From assembly GCA_950106755.1 (NCBI GenBank), contig OX467084.1, positions 38,567,213 to 38,631,212 of the forward strand: DNA of 64,000 nt, written 5' to 3'. The DNA is from Climacium dendroides. Lineage: Eukaryota > Streptophyta > Bryopsida > Hypnales > Climaciaceae. This document shows, one piece after another, positions 34,210 to 47,120 of the stretch (position 1 is its first letter; every line of letters begins with the position of its first letter). A program made the translations under genes and the position numbers. Below the pieces are notes generated by a model. It was not told the DNA's origin. It made no database searches and worked only from the letters and a program-made list of their open reading frames with translations.

Positions 34210-35200
34210 GCATAATTATTAATCCCTAGAGTTCCATTCTCTTCTCGGGGGGCAAAATGGATTTTAGGCAAGATCCTATACTCTCAATATTCATTTGAGT
34301 TTTCTGAATTTCTTTGTGAAGATAGAAAAACAATATAGCTTTGTGCAAATATAATTTTTATTTCAATCAATGTCCAAGAGAAAAATTTATGGTACAACAA
34401 GCCCAAATTTTAGTTTGGTGGACTGGAAAAAAAACTTCCACAAAACCTTAAAATTTTAAAATTTTTCTTCTCATAAATTGTATTTTTATCCACATGAGAA
34501 GCTTTGATTCATTCCATTTGAATTTGTTATGTGAAAGTTATGGGCAATCTTATTTTTCAAGTAATTAGAGCATCTTCTTAAAAAATTAATTTGTAGAATT
34601 CATTTTTGAACTCAATTTTCACAACTTTTCAAAAATAAATTTCATAAGGTTAAGATCTCTTGCCAAAACAATCTCACCATTAGAATTAGTGTATTTCAAT
34701 GCTATTTTAGAACTATTAATGGTTGAGTTTTCCCTTTAATCTTGAATTTACTTCTACTTAACAAATTTTTAATGAATGAAAATTAAATGTTGTTTTTTTA
34801 AAAAAAATTCCTAGATTCTCAACTTAATTTTTCAATAAAAAATTTAGAAATTCAATATCAATAGTGCAAAAAAATTTAATTAAGAAGATTTAAAGACAAA
34901 AATCTAGTCAAACTAGGTGCAAAAAAACTTGTTATTTTCACTTTAAATGCAAACATTTTGCAATCTAACATTTTACAAGATGAAGTTTTGAAGATAGTTT
35001 TTGTTGAGTCTTTGTTGGTAGTTGAAAGGGGATTCTAGATTCTATTAGAACACAATTTTTAGACTCCAAATGAGAAAATTATGAATTTTTAAAGTACCCA
35101 AAATGATTGTCCCTAAAATCAGCTCTAAGCACTCATGTATGGAGTCTACACATTTTAGGCAAGAATCTAGATAGCATGGTCTTACAAATACATTACAATT
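34210..35200. repeat. Reverse-oriented relic of the 9.49-10.29 kb type
   Basis: The stretch GGCAAAATGGATTTTAGGCA, followed by the ATTTCAATCAATGTCCAAGA block, corresponds in reverse to parts of 10.1-10.25 kb and to 2.62-2.65 kb. Boundaries are unclear and it is non-coding. Confidence 0.35.
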
Positions 35201-35882
35201 ATGTATTGTTACCTTAAATTGTCACATTGTATCCACCTTTATTTGTCTTGCTCAAGAGCCCCATGAGATCACACCATGTGTAAAGGTGAAGATTAAGACA
35301 AAAATCCAAGTCTATTAAAAAAATATAAGTAATTGAATTTTCCTTCTGTATTGTATTCTAACCATATTCTCATAAAAAATTTGACTTGTGACTAATCACT
35401 TCGGAATAAACCGTTTAACCATATCCTCAATGGAGCCCATTTTAGATGACAATGTTTCATTGGATGAAGAGAGACATATTCTTTTCCTTGACCCAGTCTA
35501 CTTGAGAGTTATAATTTCTTTTTTTAGATCTTAATTAAGCATAATTGACTAAGATCCAACCTTTCAATTTTGAAGTTATATTTGGTAATGTGAAAGTAAA
35601 GCCCCTTTGTAAGAAATACTATCTCTCACCACTCCCCTGGGGGCCGTTTCCTATGCAACTTATTTAGAAAACTTCAAGGAGAGTGGTGAGAGTAGACTAC
35701 CAAAAGGCAACTTTTTTAGTAAGAACATCCACACTAGCACTTGCCAAGGATCTAATACACTCCAAATTTGAATGATAAGTGTTTTAGGCCCCTCAAAAAA
35801 TTCTCATGGCACTCAATCATTGCGAATCAAACAACGACCCTTGAAATCATTGTTCATTCTAAAGTATAGTAAGTTGTATCCT
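35200..35882. other. Intergenic DNA, no gene seen
   Basis: No recognisable frame, repeat boundary or RNA gene. Confidence 0.45.
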
Positions 35883-36240
35883 ATATTCCACTTGGTGATT
35901 GATCAATTGACTATTTACGAGGCACATTTGGTGAATATGGGTGGAGGACAAGAATTTTAAGGGTCATTCAAAAAATAGATGTACAGTCTCTCTTGTGCCT
36001 TTTGATCCTTCATATCCTCGTAGTGGAGTGTCAAGTTGCGAGTTGTTTTTTTATATGTTTTATTCCACTTGATGATTGATCAATTGACTATTTATGAGGT
36101 ACATTTGGTGAATATGGATGGAGGACAAGAATTTTAAGGGTTGTTAAAAAATAGATGTACATTATCTCTTGTGTCTTTTGATCCTTTGTATCCTTGTAGT
36201 GGAGTGTGAGGTTGCAAGTTGTTTTTGTATGTTTCATTTC
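35883..36240 (+). repeat. Recent tandem duplication, two 177-bp copies
   Basis: TTCCACTTGGTGATTGATCA at 35886 recurs as TTCCACTTGATGATTGATCA at 36063, and both copies run collinear through GAGGACAAGAATTTTAAGGG to GTAGTGGAGTGT. Few substitutions separate them, so this is younger than the other duplications in the window. The frame at 35772-35960 only partly overlaps and is not shared. Confidence 0.85.
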
Positions 36241-36459
36241 TTCCCCACCAAGCCACCTATGGAGGGAGGGTGATTTGTACTAAGATAAACTAGCCCATGA
36301 TAGATAAACCGCAAAATGCAAACACCTAGAAAACCATCCATTACAATTCTATACCAACCCATGATAGATGTTTGCTAATAAATGAGATTGGACTTCATTA
36401 GGTTGATTAGTGGCCCAAATCAATGCCTTGGATGATGGTGATGGAGTTATTAGTGATTG

Positions 36460-36690
36460 CTTTAAGAACTTCTACGTTTCTACTATTTGATCATTACAAC
36501 AACTAATTCTTTTAATCCTTTGTGTCATGGCCTCATTAGAAAATATTGTGATTGCTTTAGGTAGTAAGATGACTATTATAGATACAATTTTTGGTAGTTT
36601 TGAGATAGTTTAGAGACTATTTTGGACCAATTAGACACAATTCACTTCAAAAATTCATAACAAATTTATACTTTATAAAAAGATACTCAA
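36460..36690 (-). repeat. Dispersed repeat copy (reverse of 7.13 and 32.09 kb)
   Basis: Contains the complement of the AGAGTCTTAGACTACCC and AAAGTATGAATTTGTTATGA blocks. Confidence 0.5.
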
Positions 36691-37640
36691 GTACTCTCTC
36701 TCTCCATTTTTTCATATTTATTTTTAAATAGAAAAGAATTTAGAAAAATTTAATGCCATAACTGAAGCCTAACTTATATCCTACAGTAGCTGCAATCAAG
36801 TGTGTGATACACAGGTTGATATTTAAGTGTACACATGAACTTAATGTTAAGTCTTCAATTCAGATTTGCTAACAGTCTCAACTTGAATACTGAAACTGGA
36901 TCTCTCTCTCTCTATATTTTTATTTACTTTCTTTCTACCCAATCTGTATGTTTTTTTGAAATGAGAGAGTGAGGGCTTCCCATAGAAAATACATGTGCAC
37001 ACATATTTATGCATACTGGATACACATCATATTGAATATTGATAACCTTGCTCTTCACCAAGGTTGGACTCTATCCCAAAAAGTCAACAAATTTGTAAGT
37101 GAACTAATCTTTAATGTTTCAGTTACATTGATAAAGTAGAGTTGGACATGGTCGAGCCTATAGTACTGCAATGAGCCTCTTGTAGAGGTCCATGTTTTAT
37201 CCCGGAGAAAATGCAGGAACCTTTTATTTGCTACGCAAAAAAAAATCTGCAAATTTTGAGTTCATATTTGCAATCAGAAGACCCAAATTAGTTGGGAGAG
37301 GTGTTGGCAATAAAATTAAAATGGTACAAAACAAGGGTTTTTTTTTTTTACATTCACCCTTGGGTAGACCTCCGCAAGAGACTCGTTGCACTACTATAGA
37401 CTTGAATGACCGTTGGACATTACATCAACTCAATTGTGCTATTAATATATGAATTACTATTGTTGCATTCAACACTAAAATGTACAATTTATATAGCTCT
37501 GATTCCACCAAATGAATATGCTCCTTTGGAAGTGTATTTTCTTTTCTTTTTCTTTTCTCCATATTGATTATTGTTATCAATATGGTATTATCGTGAGGTT
37601 TATAGAGCTGCTTTTGTTAATAATACTATGTTGTGTGTGC
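36691..37640. other. Intergenic DNA, no gene seen
   Basis: Contains a CT microsatellite near 36900. Open frames at 37055-37252 (minus) and 37192-37452 (plus) are unrecognised and probably incidental. Confidence 0.4.
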
Positions 37641-37920
37641 CATGTGCCATTGCCACAATATAACAAAATATAAAAATAAAAATGAACTTTTTAATTTTTT
37701 AATTCATATGAACTTCAAAAGTCAATATCTTTTTTGTTACGAGTTAACACACCACAAAACAAAGTCCATGCACCCCTCTTTGATGAGGTTTTCCAAGACA
37801 ATATCAATAACTTGACCAATAGATGCATGCTTTTAGAAATTTCATTGTAACAACAAAACAAAACAACCTCATTTAAGGTATGAATATCTAGAGATTGTGG
37901 GACATATCTGAGGAACATGT
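37640..37920 (-). repeat. Dispersed repeat copy related to the 30-31 kb block
   Basis: Collinear with 17550-17790. In reverse it matches the GAGGGGTGCACxGGCTTTGTT and TTTGTGG motifs of the 30-31 kb units. Confidence 0.5.
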
Positions 37921-39757
37921 TGAGTTGGAATCACAATTGAAACTTAGTTTAATTTCATAATACTATAATTAGATGATGATGCAATTGCCATTTGTATAAA
38001 AATACACACCTCCAAAAATAATTTTACAACCCAAATAAGTCAATAGTCAAACATCAATTGGACTAAAGAAACCTCAAAATTTATAAAAGAATTTAAAATT
38101 TTCATGATTATTCCCTAAAGGCTCGATTAGGTTCATACAAAGTCTTTTTCAAATGAATTAAAGTAAATTTTTTTATTGCAAGTGCGCTTTTGTATTAGCT
38201 TGTAAAGATATAGAGAGAATGTTTGAATCAAAAGTTATGGGGCTCAAAAATATAGGGGCAACTTAGGTAGTATGCTTATAGGATAAATAATTGAACAAGT
38301 AGTCATGCAAATTGTAAATTTCTTTTTCTAAACCTTGACGCTTATATCTTAGAAAAAGAATCTTTCATAAATTTTTGTTTTTTATCATGCCAAGTTATTC
38401 TAATCATCATTCTCAAAGAAAAATTGAAGAATATTTCAACAAATTTGAATTTTTAAAAAAAGTTTTGGAACCATCGTATACATGCTAGAGTTTAATATAC
38501 ATCCTTAATTTAAAACTCCAACTCCAAGACAATGAATTGTTTTAATTTTTTTAATGGCATTTACTAGGAAAATCAATAATAATAATAAATTCTTCAATGT
38601 GAGTTAATATGCATTTTTGGACAGTGTCTAAACAAATACTAAGTTTTCAAAATGTTTATTATAGATATCTCTAAAATTGCTTATATCTAGGTGTATGGTG
38701 ATTATGTCTAAAATCAGCCCTATGTAATGTTTATACCATCTTTTTGATGAAAAATAATAAGTAGAATCTTCAAAATGGTGCCTAATAGAAGGATAACAAA
38801 TGGAGGTGGAATTGGGGGACCATTTTGAATAATGATTGGATCCATTTATGCTATAAAGAGGTGGCTTCTTTGTAAATGGAACATTTTGGAAAAAATTCTT
38901 TCTATGCAACATGTTTTATTTATAGGCAATGTTTTGAAATTGCAAATATACTTTCTAAAAATATATCAATTGGATTTTTTTCACATGTATTACATTGAAA
39001 ACCTCCAACAACCTCCAAATTTATACAAGCACTTACATTTTGTTTCACAAGCACTTGCAAATGTGTAAACATTCTTCATCTTTTTCTTTTACATGTCTAT
39101 GATGCCACAAAGCTTACAAGGTAATGTAACTATATTAAATGCTTCTAAATAAACAATTGAACATCTTCTAGTATTAAATTTCTTAATTATTTATTGAATC
39201 TTGTTGGAAGTCAAAAAAAAAATTGGATTTTTAATTCAATATTTTAAACTTCTTCATCCTTGCATTCCCCATAAGCATATTTAAATCTCCACTTTTTCCC
39301 TTCATTGACCCTCCTCCTAAAGAATAAACCCTTCTACACGAAGGAAGGAATGGTAGGATAGGTTTGCATATAATTTGTATTCCAAATTATGGATAGTTAA
39401 TTCTATGTGCTCCAAATTTGTTGGATAGCTATATTGTTGACAAGAATTTACTTTCTACTAGATGGGTAAAATTAATCAAGTGAAAATTCATTATTATACA
39501 TGGTTGTGGCATGTGACAAATTTGACTACAAAATCGATCTAAATTTATAAACTACATTTAAGTCATTTGCATGGTCAGTAGGCTAGTCTTCCAAACTTAA
39601 CTAAAAAGACAAACTACAATAGGACTTAAATCACTTTTAAGTCATTTAGGTGGTCATTTAGCTAGTCTTTTAAACCAAACTTCAAACATAATTTAGTAAA
39701 ATAATAAGGATACTTTTCTGAAATCAACAAATTAGAAATGAAAAACAAATATATGGA
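37921..39757. other. AT-rich intergenic DNA, no gene seen
   Basis: Short open frames at 38628-38912 (minus) and 38832-39068 (plus) lack recognisable features. Confidence 0.45.
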
Positions 39758-41179
39758 TTCAACCATCTACTCAATAATACTAACTAAGAATAGTCTAATT
39801 GGATCTATCTTCATCATAAAAGATTTTGTAAATATTTTCAAGAATTGATTGGAACCATCGTATGACATGTGAAGTGTTAGGTGACATTGATAGAGTACAT
39901 TAGTGATGAGACATGGATAGTATGTAGGAAACCTAAATCTACATGCATGTCTTATAGATTTTAGATATTCTAGTGTTGCATAGCCCAAAAACAAAGACGA
40001 GGCCATTTTGTGGCTTTTGGATGAATGTTTCTTGAACTGTAGAGAGCTGGGAAGTAGTTTTTCATCCACTTCTTTCTTGTTGACCTTCCATGTTGGGTTA
40101 TAAAGATAATCTAGTTGAGTTTGGAGTTATGCTATTATTTGTCTTCACATAAATGAGAAGTTACTAAAAAAGTGAATCACAAAATATGCTATTTTAGTGT
40201 ATTTTAGAAAGTTGTTGCTCCTTGCTTTAAATCTAAAATTTCTCTACAAAAATGATATTTTTTGAATTTAAGACCAACTAACAAAATAAAGTTCATTCAC
40301 TCTAGTTTCTACTCCAATTTGAATTTTGAAAAAATCCCTAATAAACAATTTTTTATTGCAGTTTGAACTTTGGATGTCTTTTCAATGTCTACTACGTTTT
40401 AATTATAGAATGGCACGGAAAATGAGTTTACACCATGTTGTTCATTACTATAATATGCACACATGGTGAAATTTTCAGATTTTTTGAAATAATTTTCTAT
40501 TTGATATGATTTTTCTTCATTATATCTAGAAAAATTCACAAAAAATCAATTATTTACAAAAAATCTAAAATTTTGGTGCAACAAAGAAGACATTTTGTTT
40601 CATCTCTGAAAAACAAATTAAAATTTTTTCATACATATCTTGTTGCAAAATGGCAACAAATTGAGTAATGACAGTGAGGCTTGAAATCAGCACTCATAGG
40701 TCCATCATTTAGGGGATAAAAATGTCTTCAAATCTTGTAGATGTGTAATAAGAATATTTGTTTACGTTCTTTGTCCATCACTTGCCATGTCACACAAAGG
40801 AGATTGTGATCAAAGGTGTGGCAAGTGATAGGTGTCATTCACGATTACATAAGCCTTCATGATTAAAGGGATTGTTTATACTACTTCTACATTCTACCTA
40901 TTTTCTAAAGTTGATTTGGACCATCAAAGGACTTATCAAGTGGTAGTTGTCATTCATGTTGACTTGTAATATCTATGTCATCTATTGATCAATGATTTAA
41001 ATTTTTGCATTTAAAAGGAGTGTTTATTCTCCTTCTACCTTCTATATATTCTCTAAAGTTGATTTGAACCAAAAAGGATCTCTCAAGCGGCAAGTTTCAT
41101 TGGAAGAGGATGTCAATGATGAGTCATGGATAGTATAGAGGAAATTTAATTCTTCATCTTTCTAAGATTTTAGATTTTT

Positions 41180-42115
41180 TTAACCCTAAAGTTTATTTAT
41201 TATATTTTCACCAAAAACGTTTCAAAACTACCATTTCTAGTACAAGTAAAAAAGTTTAGAAAAAAGACATTTTTGGACATATGTAACTATAGGATCTTTT
41301 AGTATGCTAATTTGAAAAGATGTGTAAAAAATTTCAAAATATTCCACCTTATAGGTTGTAAAACATTAGCATTTGAAGTGACAATTCTTTAAAACCTAGG
41401 TAGCTACACTTCACAGGGTCAAATCATTAAAAAAAATGTCCAAAATGGTTGTAAATTTTTGAACTCATTCTTCAAAGCAATTTTTCTACATTCTTGAAAA
41501 AATTTAGATCATTTGGAATTGTACAACATATAGGAAAAAAATAGTAAGTAAAAGAAATAGAGAATGATTTAAAGTGTGAAATTGTTAATAATTGTTAATG
41601 ATGATGGAATTTTAAAATGCCAATCCCAATGGTTGTAATGTTGAAATAAACAAATTTTAAATTTTTTTTTTTTTTTTCAAAAACATTGAAAATTGATTTA
41701 AACAAATGACTTCAAAGTTTGTCTTAGAGTAGAGATTCCACAACTTCTAGCAAACTACCTACAACTAAAACTCCTCATAATTTTCATCACATTAATCAAA
41801 ATGGGACAATTCAAATCTTTCCACATATATTTAAATCTAGAGAACCAATTTCAATTTTTTATTTTTAAAAAAAGTGATTTTTAAAGAAGTTTTTTTGCTA
41901 CTTAGGCTACCTGTTGAGCAATGAAAACTACATATAATACAATAATTTTTTTAACCATGTGGTCAAAACTTAAGAAAATTTTTGGGCCTTAAATATAATC
42001 ATTGGTCACATGATGTGTGAAAATATCAAATAAAAAAACAAAAACTCCATTCATAGTGAACTACTTCAAATTACTATATTGTCAAGAAAATGTAGTTTGG
42101 TCCTTTAGTGTTATG
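41180..42115. mobile_element. TTAA-ended fold-back family element (long form)
   Basis: The left end is TTAACCCTAAAGTTT at 41180. The right end, near 42115, is the complement of ATAACACTAAAGGACC, with its TTAA decayed. The body is collinear with 8400-9325 and reverse to 58818-59640. It sits inside the dispersed repeat field, splitting one copy. Confidence 0.65.
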
Positions 42116-42889
42116 TCATGTAAAAATGTCTTCAAATATTAGAGATCACTAAATTTAAAATATCGATCTATATTCTTTGCCTAGCATTGGTCATGTCACA
42201 CTTGTGAAGATATAAATCCATAAACCAAAATACTTCTCCTATTTTAAAATGGGTGGCATGTTGATTGTCATATTTATGTCAAACATTGATCAAGTAGGTA
42301 CTCTTAAAAGGGTTGTTTATACTCCTTATACCTTATTTGTATTCTCTAAGGTTAATTTGGACCATGAAAGGACTTATTAGGTGGTAGGTGTAGTTTAGAA
42401 AGGATGTCAGTGATGAGCCATATTGTACTTAGGAAAGTCAAATCTACATTTTTCCAAGATTCTAGATATCCTAGCACTACAACAATGGTAATGTTTTATG
42501 ACTGCAGAATTATGACTGAGGATGACTGACGACTGCTTGTAGTTATATTTTTGAAGGTAAAAAAAATATGACTGCAAATATGACTGCAAGTTATATTTTA
42601 GCCTTATACATCATGGCCGTATAGTATATGGCCATTGGGAATACCAAAATACTTCATAGAGAACGGTAGGGAACATCTTTAGGGAACGCCTAGTCATATT
42701 TTTTAGTCATATTTTACAATCACATCTCTATAATAGTAAGATTTTTTTTAGGGCAGCCCAAAAACAATTTGAGTAGGGAATATATTTCGAAAGTACCTAG
42801 TCATATTTTTCCACGTAGGATTTTTTTGTAGTCATATTTTTTTTAAATCATTTTTTTTAGTTGCCACTAATTTAGGATTTTGAAACCCT

Positions 42890-43890
42890 AGCCGCCACAA
42901 AATTAGGGTTTTAAAACCCTAGCCACTACTTTTTGTAGCCACTCCTTTTTTTGCCCCTTCTTCTTTCTTTTTTGTTTCTTCTTCTTTGTTTTTGTTGCTT
43001 CTTAAGTTTTGTTTCTTGTTGCTTCTTCTTACTTCTTCTTACTTCTTAGGTTTTGCTTCTTCTTCCTATTCAGGTTTTGCTTCTTCTTTCTTTTTTGTTC
43101 CTTCTTTTTTGTTTTTGTTGCTTCTTAAGTTGTTGTTTTTCTTGCTTTTTAGGTTTTGCTTCTTCTTGCTTCTTCTTACTTCTTCTTACTTCTTAGGTTT
43201 TGCTTCTTCTTCTTATTGAGGTTTTGCTTCTTCTTCTTTCCTTTTTGTTCCTTCTTCTTTGTTTTTGTTGCTTCTTAAGTTTTGTTTCTTGTTGCCTATT
43301 AGATTTTTTCCTTCTTACTTCTTCTTATTTGATCTTGCTCCTTCTTACTTCTAGCTTCTTAGGTTTGTTTCTTCTTCCTACTTAGCTTCTTCTTCTTCTT
43401 CTTTCTTAGGTTTTGCTTCTTCTTGCCTTTTAACTTTTATTTCTTTTTCCTTCTTAAGTTTTTCTTCTTCTTGCTTCTTAAGTTTTGTTTTTTAGGTTTT
43501 GCTTCTTCTTGCTTTTAGATTTCTCTTTTTCTTTGTTCTTAAATTTCACTTTTTCTTCCTTCTTAAGTTTTGCTCCTTTTTTCTTCTTTGATTTTGCTTC
43601 TTCTTACCTCCTAACTTTTTCTTCTTCTTCCATCTTAGGTTTTACTTCTTCTTCCATCTTAGATTTTGCTTCTTCCTGCTTTTTAACTTTTGTTTCTTCT
43701 TCCTTCTTAGGTTTTTCTTTTTCTTGCCTCCTAGTCATATTTTGTAGTTATATTTTGCAGTCATATTTTGCAGTCATAATGTCACTTAGTTTTTGCTTCT
43801 TCTTTTTTGCTTCTTCTTTTTTGCTTCTTCTTTTTTGCTACTTTTTGCTTCTTAGTCTCTCTATCATCATTGTTATTTTTTTTGGTTATT
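42890..43890. repeat. Kilobase CTT-rich pyrimidine tract inside the CACTA-type element
   Basis: Irregular repeats of CTTCTTCTTGCTTCTTAGGT span about 1 kb. Plus-strand frames (42986-43219, 43200-43385, 43485-43895) give only Leu/Phe/Ser low complexity. Read on the minus strand, the same DNA would encode Glu/Lys/Ala/Pro-rich text of the EEAKPKKQEE type, but no long ATG-opened frame exists there. It may be the relic of a charged repeat protein region or plain simple-sequence expansion. Confidence 0.7.
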
Positions 43891-44402
43891 TATAATTTTT
43901 GAATATATAATGATTATAATTTTTATCTTAAACATGTTTCCATATTTTGTAGTGCTTTAAATCTTTAAAGTTTGAATTATATTGTTCATTTATTGAAAAC
44001 TAACCTTCTTATTTATACATGTAGGCATTGGAGATTGAAATGAAGTTATTGAAGGTTACTTGCAATACAAAAAAGGTAACATCTTTACATTTTTGTTGGA
44101 ATATAGGTTCTACAAGTATGTGGAAATATACATATATAAAGAGCCACTGTGATATATTTTGTGTTAGTAACTAATAAATTTTATTAAAAAAAATCACATT
44201 TTTTCTTGTATTTGACTTTCTAATGTGATTAATCTTTGCCCATTTAAGAAATCATATGTATTCATTTTTAATTAAATGGATTCTCTTACTTAACTAATAA
44301 ATTATGTTGATGTATGACTACACATAGTCGTTTTACAAATCATCAAAAAATATGACTGAAAAGAATTGTTTTACACATCATTCAAAACTATGATTGGAAA
44401 AA

Positions 44403-44905
44403 GTCATATTTCGTGTTACTACAAAATATGACTCACTATAGTCATATTTCACATCACTGCAAATTATGACTTACTATAGTCATATTCTACATCATTGCAA
44501 AATATGACTCACTATAGTCATATTCTATATCACTACAAAATATGACTCACTATAGTTATATTCTATATCACTGCAAAATATGACTCACTACAGTCATATT
44601 CCACATCATTGCATAATATGACTTACTATAGTCATATTTCATGTCATAAAAAAATATGACTCCGCAGTCATATTCTACATCACTGCAAAATATGACTCAC
44701 TACAGTCATATTCCATGTCATCAAAAAATATGACTTACTGCAGTTATATTCCATGTCATCAAAAAATATGATTCACTGCAGTCATATTCCATGTCATCAA
44801 AAAATATGACTCACCGCAATCATATTCTATGTCATCCCAAAATATGACTCACTACAGCTATATTCCATATCATAAAAAAATATGACTTGCCACAGTCATA
44901 TTCCA
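44403..44905 (+). repeat. Thirteen-copy 38-bp palindromic tandem array
   Basis: Thirteen units of about 38 bp. Each begins GTCATATTCCATGTCATC and ends AATATGACTCACTACA, so neighbouring units form ATATGACT-spacer-AGTCATAT palindromes. Substitutions are scattered and one unit (near 44640) is shortened. It lies near the right end of the CACTA-type element and is likely made of amplified transposase-binding motifs. Confidence 0.9.
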
Positions 44906-47120
44906 TTGTAGGATTTTTTTGTTTGCCCGAGCAACTCAACAAAAAGTCAAGCCCCCCTAGGAGAGTCAAAATATACACCATGTTGGCATACTATGGCTAA
45001 ATATGGGTATTTATACCCTTCAACTCATATGACTGCTAATATGACTCATGTCTGAAGCGACTGCTTCCAAACGACTAGAGTCAATCATATCCCGAGTCAT
45101 CTACAATGATTTCTGCGTGAGTCATATTTTTTGATTTTATGACTCACTGCAGTCATATTTTGCAGTCATAAAACACTGCTTTTGTTGTAGTGTAGCATTG
45201 CAAAAAATATTTTTAAATCTTAAAGATGACTACATAGATTACAAAATCTATCTATATTCTTTACCCATCACCAATCATCTCACACATGTCGAGATGCACA
45301 TCATTCCATAAAATAAATCTAAATCTAAATCTAATAGTTGTGCATATATCATTCATCAACCCAATGGAATGAATACCCTATTTAAAATTGTGAAACTATG
45401 AAACTATAGAAATCTAACTAAATGATCATTCATGCATTCAAAATTAGATTTTTCCTTACAAAAGGTTGTAGGCCAATTCCATATAAGTAGTCTTCAACAA
45501 CAACTTGTTGAATTAGCTTGTTTTGTATTTTTAAAGTTTCTTGAGAGTTGTTTGTATTTTGTGTCTACTTGAATGAACAATGCATTTGCAACATAGGTAT
45601 GACAATCAACCTAGCTTTTAGGCCCAAAGGATTTCATGTACCGTATAATTTTGAGGCAAAGTAGCTCACCATGGCAAAAGAGACACACATGGGAAGAATT
45701 TCCCCACAATGTATGGTACTCTTCAATGTCAATTTTTGCCCCACACTTGTCATATCATAGATGTAGAGATATACAACTATAAAGTAAATCTAAATATAAT
45801 AATTGTGCATCCATCATTCAACAAATGTTAGATTTCGATATTTGGATAGAATTTCTTAGTTTTGTGGTTTCAAGTAGCATATTTTAAATAAATGAAACCA
45901 AGGAATTCTAACTAAATGAAGATTTTTGAACTCAAATAAGATACATCCTTGCTAAATATTATAACAATAGTCTTGATCTTTGGCAGCTCGTGACACTTTG
46001 TGTCGAAGTTTGTAAGATGATGTCTAAAGATCCAAGAAGTTCCATTAGAGAGAAAATGAAACTTCCAAAGGGCCACAAGTTCTTTGGACATTTCCAAGGT
46101 TGGAAGCTTCATTGTGGTTAAATATCTAAAGTACATGTAAATCATGTGTGTGATGTGGACACTTCTACATCAAATAATATCATTTAATTAAAATTTTGAT
46201 ATTTAAAAAATATATATTATTCTTTAATTTTAACTTTTAAGATTTCTCATTATTTTTTATTCTGACCAACAATGTGTTGGTTCACAACCCTAAAACGCCC
46301 CGTCTGTGGTTTCAATTCTCTTCTAATGAGAGGTCCTTAAGCTTGCAAGATGAACTCTACAAATTTAAGCAAACTGAAATATACAAAATATAAACCTATA
46401 TCTTTTGTCGTTATTTAGAACTTATTGAAAATATACACAAATATCTAGCATTGACTCATTCCACTTAATCTATTTTGATTGTTGAGTTTTACTTTAAGAG
46501 TTTAGGAATGGATATATTATACTTTAGTAATTTAAGCCCTCAATAATAAAGTTCAAAATATTTGATAAGGTAGAGGGTGCTAAAATTGTTAGGGCTCTAA
46601 ATTTCATTTGAGAGCACCAGTGGTTTTGTCAAGTGGTAGGTGTCATTCCAAAAATATGTTAGCTATGATAGATAGTAGGTAGGAAACATCAATCTTCTTG
46701 TGTTCAAAATTTCAAATATCCTAGCTTTAGGTGAAAAAAATCCTTAAAATCTTTAACATAATCAGATCTCAAAAATCTTTCACTCTACATTTGTCAAATC
46801 AAAGGTGTGGAGATGTACACCTATAAAATGAATCTAAATCTAATTATTGCACATTGGTCATTTGGCAAATGTCAAATTTGGATTCCATGCTTGGTTAGAA
46901 TTCCTCACTTTTGTAATTTCATGTAGGATGTTCTAACTAAATGGAACCAAGGAATTTTCAACTAAACAAACACTCTTGAATTCATTTGAATAAGATGTGT
47001 CCTTACTAAATTCCATATGGATAGTCTTTAGTCTTTGGCAACTTGTTGCATCATTCTAGTTTTTGTGTTCCTATGACTATTTCCTTGAGTTGTTGTAGCT
47101 TATTGTATCATTTGCGCTCT

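Larger units (their letters stand above)
42475..45192. mobile_element. Non-autonomous CACTA (En/Spm-type) element, 2.7 kb
   Basis: The ends are CACTACAACAATGGTAATGT and the complement CACTACAACAAAAGCAGTGT, followed on both sides by TTTATGACTGCA. The 3-bp direct repeat TAG flanks it (42472-42474 and 45193-45195). Subterminal regions are full of ATGACTGCA / TGCAGTCAT motifs in both orientations, a CACTA hallmark. The uninterrupted sequence survives in paralogous repeats near 39975 (TATTCTAGTGTTGCATAG) and 46717. There is no transposase frame. Internally it carries a long pyrimidine tract and a 38-bp tandem array. Confidence 0.9.
39758..47120 (+). repeat. Field of diverged dispersed repeat copies
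   Basis: A recurring text of the type GGACCATxxAAGGACTTATCAAGTGGTAGGTGTCATT, then GTAGGAAACxxxAATCT, then TTTxAGATATCCTAG occurs near 39858, 40918, 41067, 42359 and 46611. A second block (TCTAAATCTAATAATTGTGCATCC) occurs near 45330, 45790 and 46830. These are copies of one unknown repeat, several hundred bp long, interrupted by the TTAA element at 41180 and the CACTA-type element at 42475. No coding frame. Confidence 0.5.

Noticed and set aside
42986..43895. Leu/Phe-rich frames resembling membrane proteins
   Set aside because: They are translations of the CTT-rich tract within the CACTA-type element, not membrane proteins.
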